From Plantibacter sp050587525 (GTDB lineage Bacteria > Actinomycetota > Actinomycetes > Actinomycetales > Microbacteriaceae): DNA of 64,000 nucleotides. The translations under genes were made by a program, and so were the position numbers. How positions within the stretch are numbered: position 1 is the stretch's first letter; each line of letters opens with the position of its first letter. The stretch is taken from positions 48,888 through 112,887 of the forward strand of contig NZ_JBOBFT010000016.1 of assembly GCF_050587525.1 (NCBI RefSeq). The letters are read 5' to 3'. The notes under the pieces were generated by a model. That model saw only the letters and a program-made list of their open reading frames with translations. It did not search any database and was not told where the DNA came from. Positions 10,681-18,917 of this stretch are shown here, in pieces.

Positions 10681-11999
10681 TATTCGGCTCCTTCAACTCG
10701 TAGGACTGACACCACTGCCTCGACGTGGTCATGGGCGGCGAGCTGCTCGACCGTGGCCGCGAGGGCCGATTCGAGAGCTCTGTGGGTGCCTATGACCAGG
10801 GTAGCGGTCGATTTCGTGCCGTCGGTCGACGCCACGGACTGCTGGACGGTTTCGACGGACACGTCGCCGTCGCTCAGGACGCCGGCGATGCCGGCGAGGA
10901 CACCGGGCTGGTCGACGACCTCGAGCGTGATCTGGTACCGCGTGGAGACCTTGCCGATGTCCAGCACGGGCAGGTCCGCGTGCGTCGACTCCCCCACACC
11001 GGGTCCGCCCGCGACGTGTCGTCGGGCTGCGGAGACGACGTCGCCGAGCACTGCGGAAGCCGTCTCCTTGCCGCCGGCGCCTGCGCCGTAGAACATGAGG
11101 CTGCCGGCGTTCTCCGCTTCAACGAAGACGGCGTTGTTGCCGCCGTGGACCGCGGCGAGCGGGTGCTCACGGCTGATGAGCGCCGGGTACACGCGGGCGG
11201 AGAGGCCCTCCGCACCGGTCTCGGGATCGACGATGCGCTCGGCGATCGCGAGGAGCTTGATGACGTAGCCCTCCGCACGCGCCGAGTCGACCTGCGCCTT
11301 CGTCACGCTCATGATGCCCTCGCGGTGCACGGCGTCCACCGGAACGGTCGTGTGGAAGGCGAGGCTCGCGAGGATCGTCGCCTTCTGAGCGGCGTCGTAG
11401 CCCTCGACGTCGAGCGTGGGGTCCGCTTCGAGGTAGCCGAGCTGGCTCGCGATCGCCGCGGCGTCCTCCATCGTGTCGCCGAAGCGGTCCATGCGGTCGA
11501 GGATGTAGTTCGTGCTGCCGTTGACGATGCCGAGGATACGGTTGATCCGATCGCCGGCGAGGCTGTCGCGCAGCGGACGGATGATCGGGATCGCGGCGGC
11601 GACGGCGGCTTCGTAGTACAGCTGCGCGCCGACCTGCTCCGCGGCCTCGAAGAGCTCGGGTCCGTGGTTCGCGAGGAGCGCCTTGTTGGCCGTCACGACA
11701 TCGGCCCCGGCGTTGATCGCCTGCAGGATGAGCGTCTTGGCCGGCTCGATGCCGCCCATGAGCTCGATCACGATGTCGGCGCTCACGATGAGCTGCTCGG
11801 CGTCCATCGTGTACAGCTCCTGGGGCAGCTCGACGTCGCGCTTCGCGTCGACGTCGCGCACGGCGATGCCGATCAGCTCGAGGCTCGCCCCGGCACGAGC
11901 GGCCAACTCGTCCGCGTGCTCCAGGAGGAGCCGTGCCACCTGCGATCCGACCGATCCCGCGCCGAGCAGCGCGATCTTCAGTCCTCGGTACTCGATCAT
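10680..11999 (-). CDS. hom: Homoserine dehydrogenase
   Basis: 439 aa. N-terminal NAD(P)-binding Rossmann motif LLGAGSVGSQVARLL, central catalytic domain (GIVNGSTNYIL, DPTLDVEGYDAAQK), and a C-terminal ACT domain (from about residue 355, YQITLEVVDQPGVLAGIAGV), the usual site of threonine feedback. It reduces aspartate semialdehyde to homoserine, the branch point to threonine and methionine. The ATG overlaps the lysA stop by four bases. Confidence 0.97.
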   Translation of the reverse strand: MIEYRGLKIALLGAGSVGSQVARLLLEHADELAARAGASLELIGIAVRDVDAKRDVELPQELYTMDAEQLIVSADIVIELMGGIEPAKTLILQAINAGADVVTANKALLANHGPELFEAAEQVGAQLYYEAAVAAAIPIIRPLRDSLAGDRINRILGIVNGSTNYILDRMDRFGDTMEDAAAIASQLGYLEADPTLDVEGYDAAQKATILASLAFHTTVPVDAVHREGIMSVTKAQVDSARAEGYVIKLLAIAERIVDPETGAEGLSARVYPALISREHPLAAVHGGNNAVFVEAENAGSLMFYGAGAGGKETASAVLGDVVSAARRHVAGGPGVGESTHADLPVLDIGKVSTRYQITLEVVDQPGVLAGIAGVLSDGDVSVETVQQSVASTDGTKSTATLVIGTHRALESALAATVEQLAAHDHVEAVVSVLRVEGAE

Positions 12000-13399
12000 T
12001 CGCTGTCCAATCCGGCGTCGCGGCTCAAGAGGTCGTGTTCGGTCTCGCCGCGCACGATGACGCGGGCCGATCCGTCGCGCACGGCGACGATCGGCGGACG
12101 ACCGAGGTAGTTGTAGTTGCTCGCCAGCGACCAGCAGTAGGCGCCGGTCGCAGGCACGGCGAGCAGGTCCCCGGCACGGACGTCGGAGGGCAGGTAATCC
12201 GCATTCACGACGATGTCGCCCGCTTCGCAGTGCTTGCCTGCGATGCGCACGAGGGCCGGTTCGGCATCGCTCGTGCGGTTCGCGATGCGCACGGCGTAGT
12301 CGGCCCCATAGAGGGAGGGACGCGCGTTGTCGCTCATGCCGCCGTCGACGCTCACGTACCGGCGGGGCGCAGTGCCGCCGTCGGGCAGCGAGACGGTGAC
12401 GTCCTTGATCGTGCCGACCTCGTAGAGCGTGACCCCCGCGCCGCCGACGATGACGCGGCCGGGCTCGAAGGCGAGCGCCGGGATCGGCACGCCGTGCTCG
12501 GCCGCCGCCGCCGCGACGCCGTCGACGATCGCCGCGGCGAGCTCGTCGATCGGAGTCGGGGTGTCGACCGAGGTGTAGGCGATGCCGAAGCCGCCGCCGA
12601 GGTTGAGCTCGGGGACCGGGCCGCCGCCCAGCAGACGCGCGTGCACGGCGAGGAGACGGGCCGCGGACTCCGCGAAGCCCTCAGCGCCGAAGATCTGCGA
12701 ACCGATGTGGCAGTGGAGGCCGAGGAAGCTGAGGCTCGCGTGGCCGCGGATCGCGTCGACGGCATCGGCCGCGCCTTCGAGGGGGAGACCGAACTTCTGG
12801 TCCTCGTGCGCCGTGGCGAGGAACTCGTGGGTGTGGGCGTGCACACCGCTGTTGACGCGCAGGCGGACGGACTGGACGCGTCCGGCACGCTCAGCGGCCT
12901 CGGCGACGCGCTCGATCTCGACGAGGCTGTCGATGACGATCGCCCCGACGCCCACCTCGACGGCACGTGCGATCTCGGCGAGCGACTTGTTGTTGCCGTG
13001 GAAGCCGAGCTTCGCGGCATCGACCCCGGCAGCCAGCGCGACGGCGAGCTCGCCTCCGCTGCAGACGTCGATGCGGAGACCCTCGGCGCTCACCCAGCGG
13101 GCGACCTCCGTGGACAGGAGCGCTTTGCCCGCGTAGTAGACGGTCGCGGTCGTGCCGTGCTTCGCGGTCTCGCGGTCGAAAGCTTCACGCACGTCGCGGG
13201 CGCGGGAGCGCACATCGGTCTCGTCGACCACGTAGAGCGGCGTGCCGAAGCGGTCACGGAGGCTCTCGGCGTCGACACCGCCGATCGTGAGCACACCGGC
13301 GTCGGTGCGAGCGGCACCGCGCGGCCAGACGGCCGGATCGATGTCATTGGCATCGGTCGGCTCGACGAGCCAACCGGGGGCGAGGGGATTTCTGGCCAC
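11996..13399 (-). CDS. lysA: Diaminopimelate decarboxylase
   Basis: 467 aa, fold type III PLP enzyme. PLP lysine K92 in YYAGKALLS; HCHIGSQIF and the Gly-rich ELNLGGGFG loop hold the cofactor phosphate; the active-site CEAGD motif (HCEAGDIVV) is near the C-terminus. It makes L-lysine from meso-diaminopimelate. First gene of the aspartate-family operon. GTG start with AGGAC upstream; the gene is preceded by a 298 bp leader. Confidence 0.97.
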   Translation of the reverse strand: MARNPLAPGWLVEPTDANDIDPAVWPRGAARTDAGVLTIGGVDAESLRDRFGTPLYVVDETDVRSRARDVREAFDRETAKHGTTATVYYAGKALLSTEVARWVSAEGLRIDVCSGGELAVALAAGVDAAKLGFHGNNKSLAEIARAVEVGVGAIVIDSLVEIERVAEAAERAGRVQSVRLRVNSGVHAHTHEFLATAHEDQKFGLPLEGAADAVDAIRGHASLSFLGLHCHIGSQIFGAEGFAESAARLLAVHARLLGGGPVPELNLGGGFGIAYTSVDTPTPIDELAAAIVDGVAAAAAEHGVPIPALAFEPGRVIVGGAGVTLYEVGTIKDVTVSLPDGGTAPRRYVSVDGGMSDNARPSLYGADYAVRIANRTSDAEPALVRIAGKHCEAGDIVVNADYLPSDVRAGDLLAVPATGAYCWSLASNYNYLGRPPIVAVRDGSARVIVRGETEHDLLSRDAGLDSE

Positions 13400-13697
13400 G
13401 GGGTGTCCTGAGTCCTGAAGAGTCGGATGAGGAGGTCTCGTTGGGCGAGCGGACCCGGTTTGGCCCCTGAAGCACCGTATGAGTGTCGCGATTCACGGAA
13501 ACAGGAAGCTTCCGCGGGACCGCTGAGCATCTGTGGACACGCACCGGACAGCCGCTGGTGAACCGCAGACGTCACCGCCGGATCATGCGGCGGGTGTGCG
13601 TCAGAGTCTACTGATCACCGGCCGTGGAGCCGAATCGAGGACGTCACAGAGCGGCTCGATCCGGCATCCGACCGCCAGCGCCACGAGACGGACAGCC
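13400..13697. other. Leader/intergenic region upstream of lysA
   Basis: About 300 bp without a credible gene between the LmeA-like gene and lysA, both on the minus strand. It should contain the operon promoter. I looked for a lysine riboswitch-like pattern and saw none I could support. Confidence 0.35.
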
Positions 13698-14483
13698 TCA
13701 GGAGCAGGTGCCGAGGTCCTGCAGCGAGGCGGCGTCGAGACGGAGGCTCGCGGAGGACAGCTTCGCCGTCGCCCTCGACGGCGTGACCACGAGCTCATCG
13801 AGCACCGTGCCCTTCGGGAGGTACTGCGCGACGCAGATGCTCGGCGGGTCGTTCTGCAGCAGTGCCGTGGCCGCGCCGCTCAGGTCGACGACGCCGAACG
13901 CGCCCGTGTCCACGTTGACCGACGTCGGCGTGAGGGTCACACGATCTGCGGAGGCCGTCGGCTGCACCTCGAAGTCGTACGGGACCGTGAGACCGAGGAC
14001 CCGCAACTCGTCCGCGTAGCCGATCGCATCGGTTCCGAGGGTGATCGTCCCGGACAGTCCTGCCGCGTTCGCGACCTGCTGAGTCGCCGTCGCATCGAGC
14101 GCGATCGTGGCCCGGACGTCCTGGATCGTCTTCGTCTGGTCGACGGGGACCCCCTTCGCCGTGACCTCGACGTTCAACGGGATACCGTCGACCGTCGTCT
14201 TCGGCGCCGACAGGCGGACCTCCTCGAACGAACCCGTGAGGTATTGGGCGATGACGGACGCGCCACCGATCGAGACGTCGACGTCCGCGCGCACGTTCGA
14301 CGGGAGGTGCTGTTCGATCTCCGACTGCACGCGCTGCTGGGCGACGCCGCGGACGATCGTGTCCGCGAGGAAGAAGAGCGCGACCAGCACCACGAGGACG
14401 CCGAGGACGATGACGATGACGAGCGGCAACCAGGGGCGTCGACGGGGTGCTGTCACGGTCGTGCCTGGGGCCTGGGTCGTCAT
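13698..14483 (-). CDS. LmeA/DUF2993-family membrane-anchored protein
   Basis: 261 aa. A short basic N-terminus is followed by one membrane helix (about residues 19-43, LPLVIVIVLGVLVVLVALFFL), then an outside domain with the DUF2993 features DTIVRGVAQQRVQSEI near the helix and a long beta-rich body (GSFEEVRLSAPKTTVDGIPLNVEV). In mycobacteria LmeA has a role in lipomannan elongation; the family here is only inferred to work at the envelope. It lies between argS and lysA. A -10 (TACGCT) six bases before the ATG predicts a leaderless mRNA. Confidence 0.8.
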   Translation of the reverse strand: MTTQAPGTTVTAPRRRPWLPLVIVIVLGVLVVLVALFFLADTIVRGVAQQRVQSEIEQHLPSNVRADVDVSIGGASVIAQYLTGSFEEVRLSAPKTTVDGIPLNVEVTAKGVPVDQTKTIQDVRATIALDATATQQVANAAGLSGTITLGTDAIGYADELRVLGLTVPYDFEVQPTASADRVTLTPTSVNVDTGAFGVVDLSGAATALLQNDPPSICVAQYLPKGTVLDELVVTPSRATAKLSSASLRLDAASLQDLGTCS

Positions 14484-14489
14484 CGCTCC

Positions 14490-14495
14490 AGCGTA
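14490..14495 (-). promoter_or_regulatory. Leaderless -10 of the LmeA-like gene
   Basis: TACGCT on the minus strand, six bases (GGAGCG) before the ATG at 14483. Transcription should begin at or next to the A of the start codon. Confidence 0.6.
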
Positions 14496-14532
14496 TCCCC
14501 GCGACCTCCCCCGTTCGAGGGCCCGTCAACCG

Positions 14533-14602
14533 CCCAAACCTCCGTTTTCGTGCAAGAAGTGCCCTCGAAAACGGGCGTATTGCACGAAAACGGAGGTTTG
14601 GG
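14533..14602. repeat. Nested palindrome, family P2 copy 1
   Basis: Perfect 22 bp arms (14533-14554 and 14581-14602; core CCTCCGTTTTCGTGCA) around a 26-base centre that contains a smaller hairpin GCCC-TCGAAAAC-GGGC (14561-14576). It lies between the argS stop and the LmeA-like gene. A second copy is at 49839-49900 with an almost identical centre. Confidence 0.9.
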
Positions 14603-14671
14603 GACGTTCAGGGATCGCGGCGACCGGGATCGGATCGTTACATGCGCTGACGCGTCGGCGGAGCTCCGGCG

Positions 14672-16348
14672 CTACATGCGCTCCGGAGCGGAGACGCCGA
14701 GGAGGTCGAGACCGTTGCGGATGACCACACCGGTCGCGTCGTTCAGCCACAGACGCGTGCGGTGGAGGTCCGTGACCGGCTCCTCGCCCATCGGCACGAC
14801 ACGGCAGTTGTCGTACCAGCGGTGGTAGAGGCTCGCGATCTCCTCGAGGTGACGGGCGATGCGGTGCGGTTCGCGCAGCTCGGCCGATTGGGCCACGATG
14901 CGCGGGAACTCCTGCAGCGCACCGAGGAGCGCGGATTCGGTCTCGTGCTCGAGCAGTTCGGGAGCGAACGCGCTGCGGTCGACACCCGATGCGGCGGCGT
15001 TGCGCCCCACGGAACTCGTCCGGGCGTGCGCGTACTGCACGTAGAAGACGGGGTTGTCGTTCGTGCGGCTGCGCAACTGCTCCGGGTCGAGCGCGAGCGG
15101 CGAGTCGGCGGGGTAGCGCGCGAGCGAGTAGCGGAGCGCGTCGGTACCGATCCACTCCTGCAGGTCGTTCATCTCGATGATGTTGCCGGCGCGCTTGGAC
15201 AGCCGGGCGCCGTTGACACTCACCAGCTGGCCGATGAGCACCTCGATGTCGCGGTTCGGGTCGTCGCCGGCCGCACCGGCGAGGGCGCGCAGACGGTGCA
15301 CGTAACCGTGGTGGTCGGCGCCCAGCAGGTAGATCTTGTGCTGGAAGCCGCGGTCGCCCTTGTTCAGGTAGTACGCGGCATCGGCGGCGAAGTAGGTGAA
15401 GACGCCGTTGCCACGACGGATGACGCGGTCCTTGTCGTCGCCGAAATCGGTCGTGCGCACCCACACGGCGCCCTCGTCGTCGTACACGTGGCCCTGTTCG
15501 CGCAGGCGGTCGACGGCCTGGTCGATGAAGCTCGTGCCGTCAGGGCCCTCCGCGTGGAGGGTGCGCTCGCTGAACCAGACGTCGAACTCGACGTTGAAGC
15601 GGCTGAGCGATGCCTTGATCTCGCCGAGCTGCAGTTCGTACGCGCGCTCGCGAGCGATCGCGGATGCTTCGTCGTCCGGGCGGTCCAGGAGGTCGGGGAC
15701 CTCGGCGAGGACGCGCTCGGCGAGTTCGGTGATGTACGCGCCGGGGTAGCCGCCCTCCGGAGTGGGCTCACCCTTGGCCGCCGCGAGGATCGACGCCGCG
15801 AAGGTGTCCATCTGGTTGCCGGCGTCGTTGATGTAGTACTCGCTCGCCACGGTCGCGCCGGAAGCCTTGAGGATCCGCGCGATCGAGTCACCGAGCGCCG
15901 CCCAGCGGGTGTGGCCGATGTGGAGCGGTCCCGTGGGGTTGGCCGAGACGAACTCGAGGTTGATGGAGGCGCCCGCCTGCGACTCGTTGCGGCCGAACTC
16001 CGGGCCGGCGTCGACGATCGTCTTCGCGAGCGCACCGGCGGCAGCTGCGTCGAGGCGGATGTTGATGAAGCCGGGACCCGCGACCTCCGCGGAGGAGACC
16101 CCGTCGATGCCGACGAGCGCCTCGACGAGTTCCTGCGCGAGCTCGCGCGGGTTGGACCCGACGCGCTTCGCGAGCTTCATGGCGATGTTGCACGCCCAGT
16201 CGCCGTGATCACGGTTCTTGGGGCGCTCCAGCACGACGTCGGCGGGGCTCAGCGTGAACTCGTCCTCGATGCCGGCGGCCTGGCGTCGTCGTTCCGCGAT
16301 GGGGAGGACGATGTCGAACAGGGCTTTGGCGAGGTCTTCAGGAGTCAC
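14672..16348 (-). CDS. argS: Arginyl-tRNA synthetase
   Basis: 558 aa from the GTG at 16348 (VTPEDLAKALFDIV); the longer frame continues into the intergenic region and has no family match. Class Ia synthetase: N-terminal additional domain, HIGH motif in NPTGPLHIGHTR, the modified KMSK-like loop GARLSKRAGNII, and a DALR anticodon-binding domain ending in the usual aromatic-free GVSAPERM here. It charges tRNA-Arg. TAGAAT eight bases before the GTG suggests a very short or absent leader. tRNA-Arg(CCG) lies 187 bp away on the other strand. Confidence 0.96.
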   Translation of the reverse strand: MTPEDLAKALFDIVLPIAERRRQAAGIEDEFTLSPADVVLERPKNRDHGDWACNIAMKLAKRVGSNPRELAQELVEALVGIDGVSSAEVAGPGFINIRLDAAAAGALAKTIVDAGPEFGRNESQAGASINLEFVSANPTGPLHIGHTRWAALGDSIARILKASGATVASEYYINDAGNQMDTFAASILAAAKGEPTPEGGYPGAYITELAERVLAEVPDLLDRPDDEASAIARERAYELQLGEIKASLSRFNVEFDVWFSERTLHAEGPDGTSFIDQAVDRLREQGHVYDDEGAVWVRTTDFGDDKDRVIRRGNGVFTYFAADAAYYLNKGDRGFQHKIYLLGADHHGYVHRLRALAGAAGDDPNRDIEVLIGQLVSVNGARLSKRAGNIIEMNDLQEWIGTDALRYSLARYPADSPLALDPEQLRSRTNDNPVFYVQYAHARTSSVGRNAAASGVDRSAFAPELLEHETESALLGALQEFPRIVAQSAELREPHRIARHLEEIASLYHRWYDNCRVVPMGEEPVTDLHRTRLWLNDATGVVIRNGLDLLGVSAPERM

Positions 16349-16535
16349 GGGGAACGATTCTACCGGGCGGGCACTGGGGTGCGCGCCCGCTGTCCACAGG
16401 GGAACACGGCATCGGCGCACCACAGGACGACTTCCGCCGGGCGGCACGACCGATCCCGGGATCCGTCCCGCCATCCGGCCGAAGTCCTCCTGCCGTACCG
16501 ATCGACGGCGCAACTCTGGTAACTTGATGGTGTCC

Positions 16536-16610
16536 GCCTTCGTAGCTCAGCGGAAGAGCGCTTCCCTCCGGAGGAAGAAGTCGCTGGTTCGAATCCAGTC
16601 GAGGGCACCA
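16536..16610 (+). tRNA. tRNA-Arg (anticodon CCG)
   Basis: Acceptor stem GCCTTCG / CGAGGGC (one G-U), D stem GCTC/GAGC, anticodon stem CTTCC/GGAAG with loop CTCCGGA giving anticodon CCG, T stem GCTGG/CCAGT around TTCGAAT, discriminator A and encoded CCA. It reads CGG codons. TAACTT at 16520-16525 is a good -10. It stands divergent to argS. Confidence 0.96.
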
Positions 16611-16642
16611 CAGCACCGCCTGCATCACCGGCCCGTCTTCGG

Positions 16643-16648
16643 GATACT
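16643..16648 (+). promoter_or_regulatory. Leaderless -10 of the PPTase gene
   Basis: GATACT, six bases (GGACGC) before the ATG at 16655. No Shine-Dalgarno sequence is present, which fits a leaderless mRNA. Confidence 0.55.
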
Positions 16649-16654
16649 GGACGC

Positions 16655-17371
16655 ATGGCATCCGACGCACCGAACGATTCGGCACGCTCCGCACCGAGCG
16701 TCTCGCTCCGTTGGGTCGACCCGCGCGACGACGTCTTCGACGAGGGCCTCGCCGTCCTCGCCCTGAGCGATGCGGAGCACGCTCGCCTCGCCTCGACCTC
16801 CGATCGCCGGCGGTTCCTGCTGGGCCGGGCGCTGCTCCGCGCGACCGCTGCGGAACTCCTCGGAGTGGAACCGGCAGCCGTCCGCATCTCCGCCGCCTGC
16901 CCCGACTGCGGCCGGGAGCACGGCAAGCCGGAAGCGACGACGGAGGACGGACGACGAGTCCACCTCTCACTCAGCCACTCCCCCGTCGCCACAGCCGCCA
17001 CCGCCTCGCTCGACGGCGCCGTCGGCATCGACGTCGAACAGCTCGATGCGTCGCGGTTCGCCGGAGTGGAGGATGTCGCGCTCTCGGCGGCGGAGCGGGA
17101 GGACTGGCTGACGCTGCCCGAGGAGGACCGGATCGGCGCGCTCGCACACTTCTGGACGCGCAAGGAAGCGGTCGTGAAGGCGTTGGGGCCCGGGCTGCGG
17201 TTGGATCCGGCGACGATCGAGGTCACGACGCCTGGTCGCGACGGGGACGAGCCGCGCGTGCTGAGGGTGCCGGGTGTCGATGCTGCGACGATCACGCTGC
17301 AGGACATCGGGCTCGCCGAGGGGCTCGCGGTGAGCATCGCCGTCGTCGCACCCCTCGCCCCACCGTCATAA
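16655..17371 (+). CDS. Sfp-type 4'-phosphopantetheinyl transferase
   Basis: 238 aa. The two family motifs are present: GIDVE (124-128) and FWTRKEAVVKALG (about 166-178), which hold Mg2+ and CoA. HLSLSHSP (about 103-110) forms the substrate-side loop. CPDCGREHGKP (82-92) is the common N-terminal CxxCG region. The enzyme moves 4'-phosphopantetheine from CoA to a carrier-protein serine. The nearby Pls-type synthetase (18914-23044) has a carrier domain with the needed serine (S611), so it is the likely substrate. The stop codon TAA forms part of the left arm of palindrome P1. Confidence 0.92.
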   Translation: MASDAPNDSARSAPSVSLRWVDPRDDVFDEGLAVLALSDAEHARLASTSDRRRFLLGRALLRATAAELLGVEPAAVRISAACPDCGREHGKPEATTEDGRRVHLSLSHSPVATAATASLDGAVGIDVEQLDASRFAGVEDVALSAAEREDWLTLPEEDRIGALAHFWTRKEAVVKALGPGLRLDPATIEVTTPGRDGDEPRVLRVPGVDAATITLQDIGLAEGLAVSIAVVAPLAPPS

Positions 17372-17457
17372 CTCCTTCGATTTCGACATCGCTCGGGACC
17401 GATCCGCGGAATTCCGGGCTTCTGCCCGGAGCGACGGGTCGGATCGAAGGAGTTATG
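17367..17457. repeat. Nested palindrome, family P1 copy 2
   Basis: Perfect 15 bp arms CATAACTCCTTCGAT (17367-17381) and its complement (17443-17457) around an inner hairpin TCCGGGC-TTCT-GCCCGGA (17413-17430). The left arm includes the PPTase stop codon. Same plan as 3243-3327. Confidence 0.88.
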
Positions 17458-17467
17458 CGCGATCGGG

Positions 17468-17560
17468 ACCCTTCGACAGGCTCAGGGACCGGGGCGTTCA
17501 GGGACCGGACGACCGGTCACTGAGCTTGTCGAAGTGCCCCCAGGGACCGGGCGCAGGCTC
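17468..17560. repeat. CTTCGACAGGCTCAGGGACC-type repeat cluster
   Basis: One direct copy (17468-17491), a partial copy (TTCAGGGACCGG), an inverted copy (17513-17536) and a further degenerate copy lie between the convergent PPTase and M1 peptidase genes, right after palindrome P1. The combination P1 plus this cluster also occurs at 3135-3327. Confidence 0.8.
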
Positions 17561-18917
17561 AGCGACGCGGGAAGGCCGGCAGCGCCGTGTCGAACAGCCA
17601 GGCGGCGAAGAGCTCGTCGAGCGCCGCCGCATCGGCAGGACCGGCGACCTCAGCGGCGAGCGCCGTGAAGTCCGCCGTGCGCACCGAGCCGTGACGGTGC
17701 CGGCTCGTCCAGGTGTGCAGGAGCTCGAAGAAGGCCTCGTCGCCGAGCAGCAGCCGGACGGCGTGCAGCGTGATCGCACCGCGCTTGTACACACGGTCGT
17801 CGAACATCAGCTCAGGCCCCGGATCCGCGAGGAGGAGGTCCTGCGGCGCGTGCGCCAGCTGCCGGTGGTGCGCCTTCGCGCATGCATCGGCGCTCTGGCC
17901 TCCCGACGCCTCCGACCACACCCATTCGGCGTAGCAGGCGAACCCCTCGTGCAACCAGATGTCCTGCCATCTGGCGGACGTGACGCTGTTCCCGAACCAC
18001 TGGTGGGCCAGTTCGTGCGCGATGAGCCGTTCGGAGCCGCCGTGGCCGTCGACGTGGTTGCGGCCGAAGATCGAGAGCCCCTGTGCTTCGAGCGGGATCT
18101 CGAGTTCGTCATCGGTCACGACGATGCCGTACTCGGCGAACGGATACGGGCCGAAGCGCGACGCGAAGACCTCGATCATGCGGGCCTGGTCGGCGAAGTC
18201 GTGTCGGAACTCGGTGGCCAGCTCCTCCGGCAGGTGCGCGACGACCGGCACCCCGCCGCTCGCTGCGGGGTCTCCCACGACGAGTCGGCTGTACCGGCCG
18301 ATCTGCACGGTCGCGAGGTAGCTCGCGGTCGGCGCCGGCTCTTCGTACACCCATGTGGTCGTCGACGACTTCTGGACTCGCGACACGAGTCGTCCGGGCG
18401 CGATGACGGCGTACGAGGACCCCGTCGTGATGCTCACGCGGTAGCTCGCCTTGTCGTCCGGGCGGTCGTTGCACGGATACCAGGTGCCCGCGCCGGAGGG
18501 CTGCGAGGCGACGATGACGCCGTCCTCGAGTTCCTCCCAGCCGATGTCCCCCCACCGGCTGCGGGTGGGCTTCGGCGCACCGCCGTAGCGGACGACGACC
18601 GTGAAGGTCGCGCCGTCGATGATCGCGCGACGCGGCGTGATGGTGAGCTTGCCGTTCGAGTGGGTCACCCGTGCCGCGGACGTCCCGTCGACCGTGACCT
18701 TCGCGACGCGCATGCCGATGAGGTCGAGCGAGAACCGGTCGAGGGCTTCCGTCGCGACGGCGCGGAGCGTCGCCGTCCCCCGCAGGCCGTTCCGGTCCAC
18801 GTCGTAGGCGAGGTCGAGGTCGATGTGCTCGGTCCGGTAGCCGTCCTGGCCGCTCGACGGCGTGTACGGGTCGATCACCGGCCGACTCTGCGGAAGCCCA
18901 CCGCGCGTGGGCGTCAT
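17559..18917 (-). CDS. M1-family (gluzincin) metallopeptidase
   Basis: 452 aa from the ATG at 18917, which overlaps the stop of the Pls-like gene by four bases (ATGA). Zinc site HELAHQWFGN (HExxH at 301-305) with the third ligand E324 in WLHEGFACYAEW; N-terminal beta-sandwich as in M1 aminopeptidases. It is shorter than PepN (about 850 aa), lacking the large C-terminal helical domain. No signal peptide, so a cytoplasmic place is likely. The tight coupling to the synthetase suggests it processes or degrades its product or a precursor; this is inference. Confidence 0.9.
   Translation of the reverse strand: MTPTRGGLPQSRPVIDPYTPSSGQDGYRTEHIDLDLAYDVDRNGLRGTATLRAVATEALDRFSLDLIGMRVAKVTVDGTSAARVTHSNGKLTITPRRAIIDGATFTVVVRYGGAPKPTRSRWGDIGWEELEDGVIVASQPSGAGTWYPCNDRPDDKASYRVSITTGSSYAVIAPGRLVSRVQKSSTTTWVYEEPAPTASYLATVQIGRYSRLVVGDPAASGGVPVVAHLPEELATEFRHDFADQARMIEVFASRFGPYPFAEYGIVVTDDELEIPLEAQGLSIFGRNHVDGHGGSERLIAHELAHQWFGNSVTSARWQDIWLHEGFACYAEWVWSEASGGQSADACAKAHHRQLAHAPQDLLLADPGPELMFDDRVYKRGAITLHAVRLLLGDEAFFELLHTWTSRHRHGSVRTADFTALAAEVAGPADAAALDELFAAWLFDTALPAFPRR

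Noticed and set aside
16348..16513. N-terminal extension of argS up to 16513
   Set aside because: The extra residues are Arg/Pro-rich and without family match; the GTG at 16348 starts exactly at the conserved N-terminal domain and has a -10 close by.
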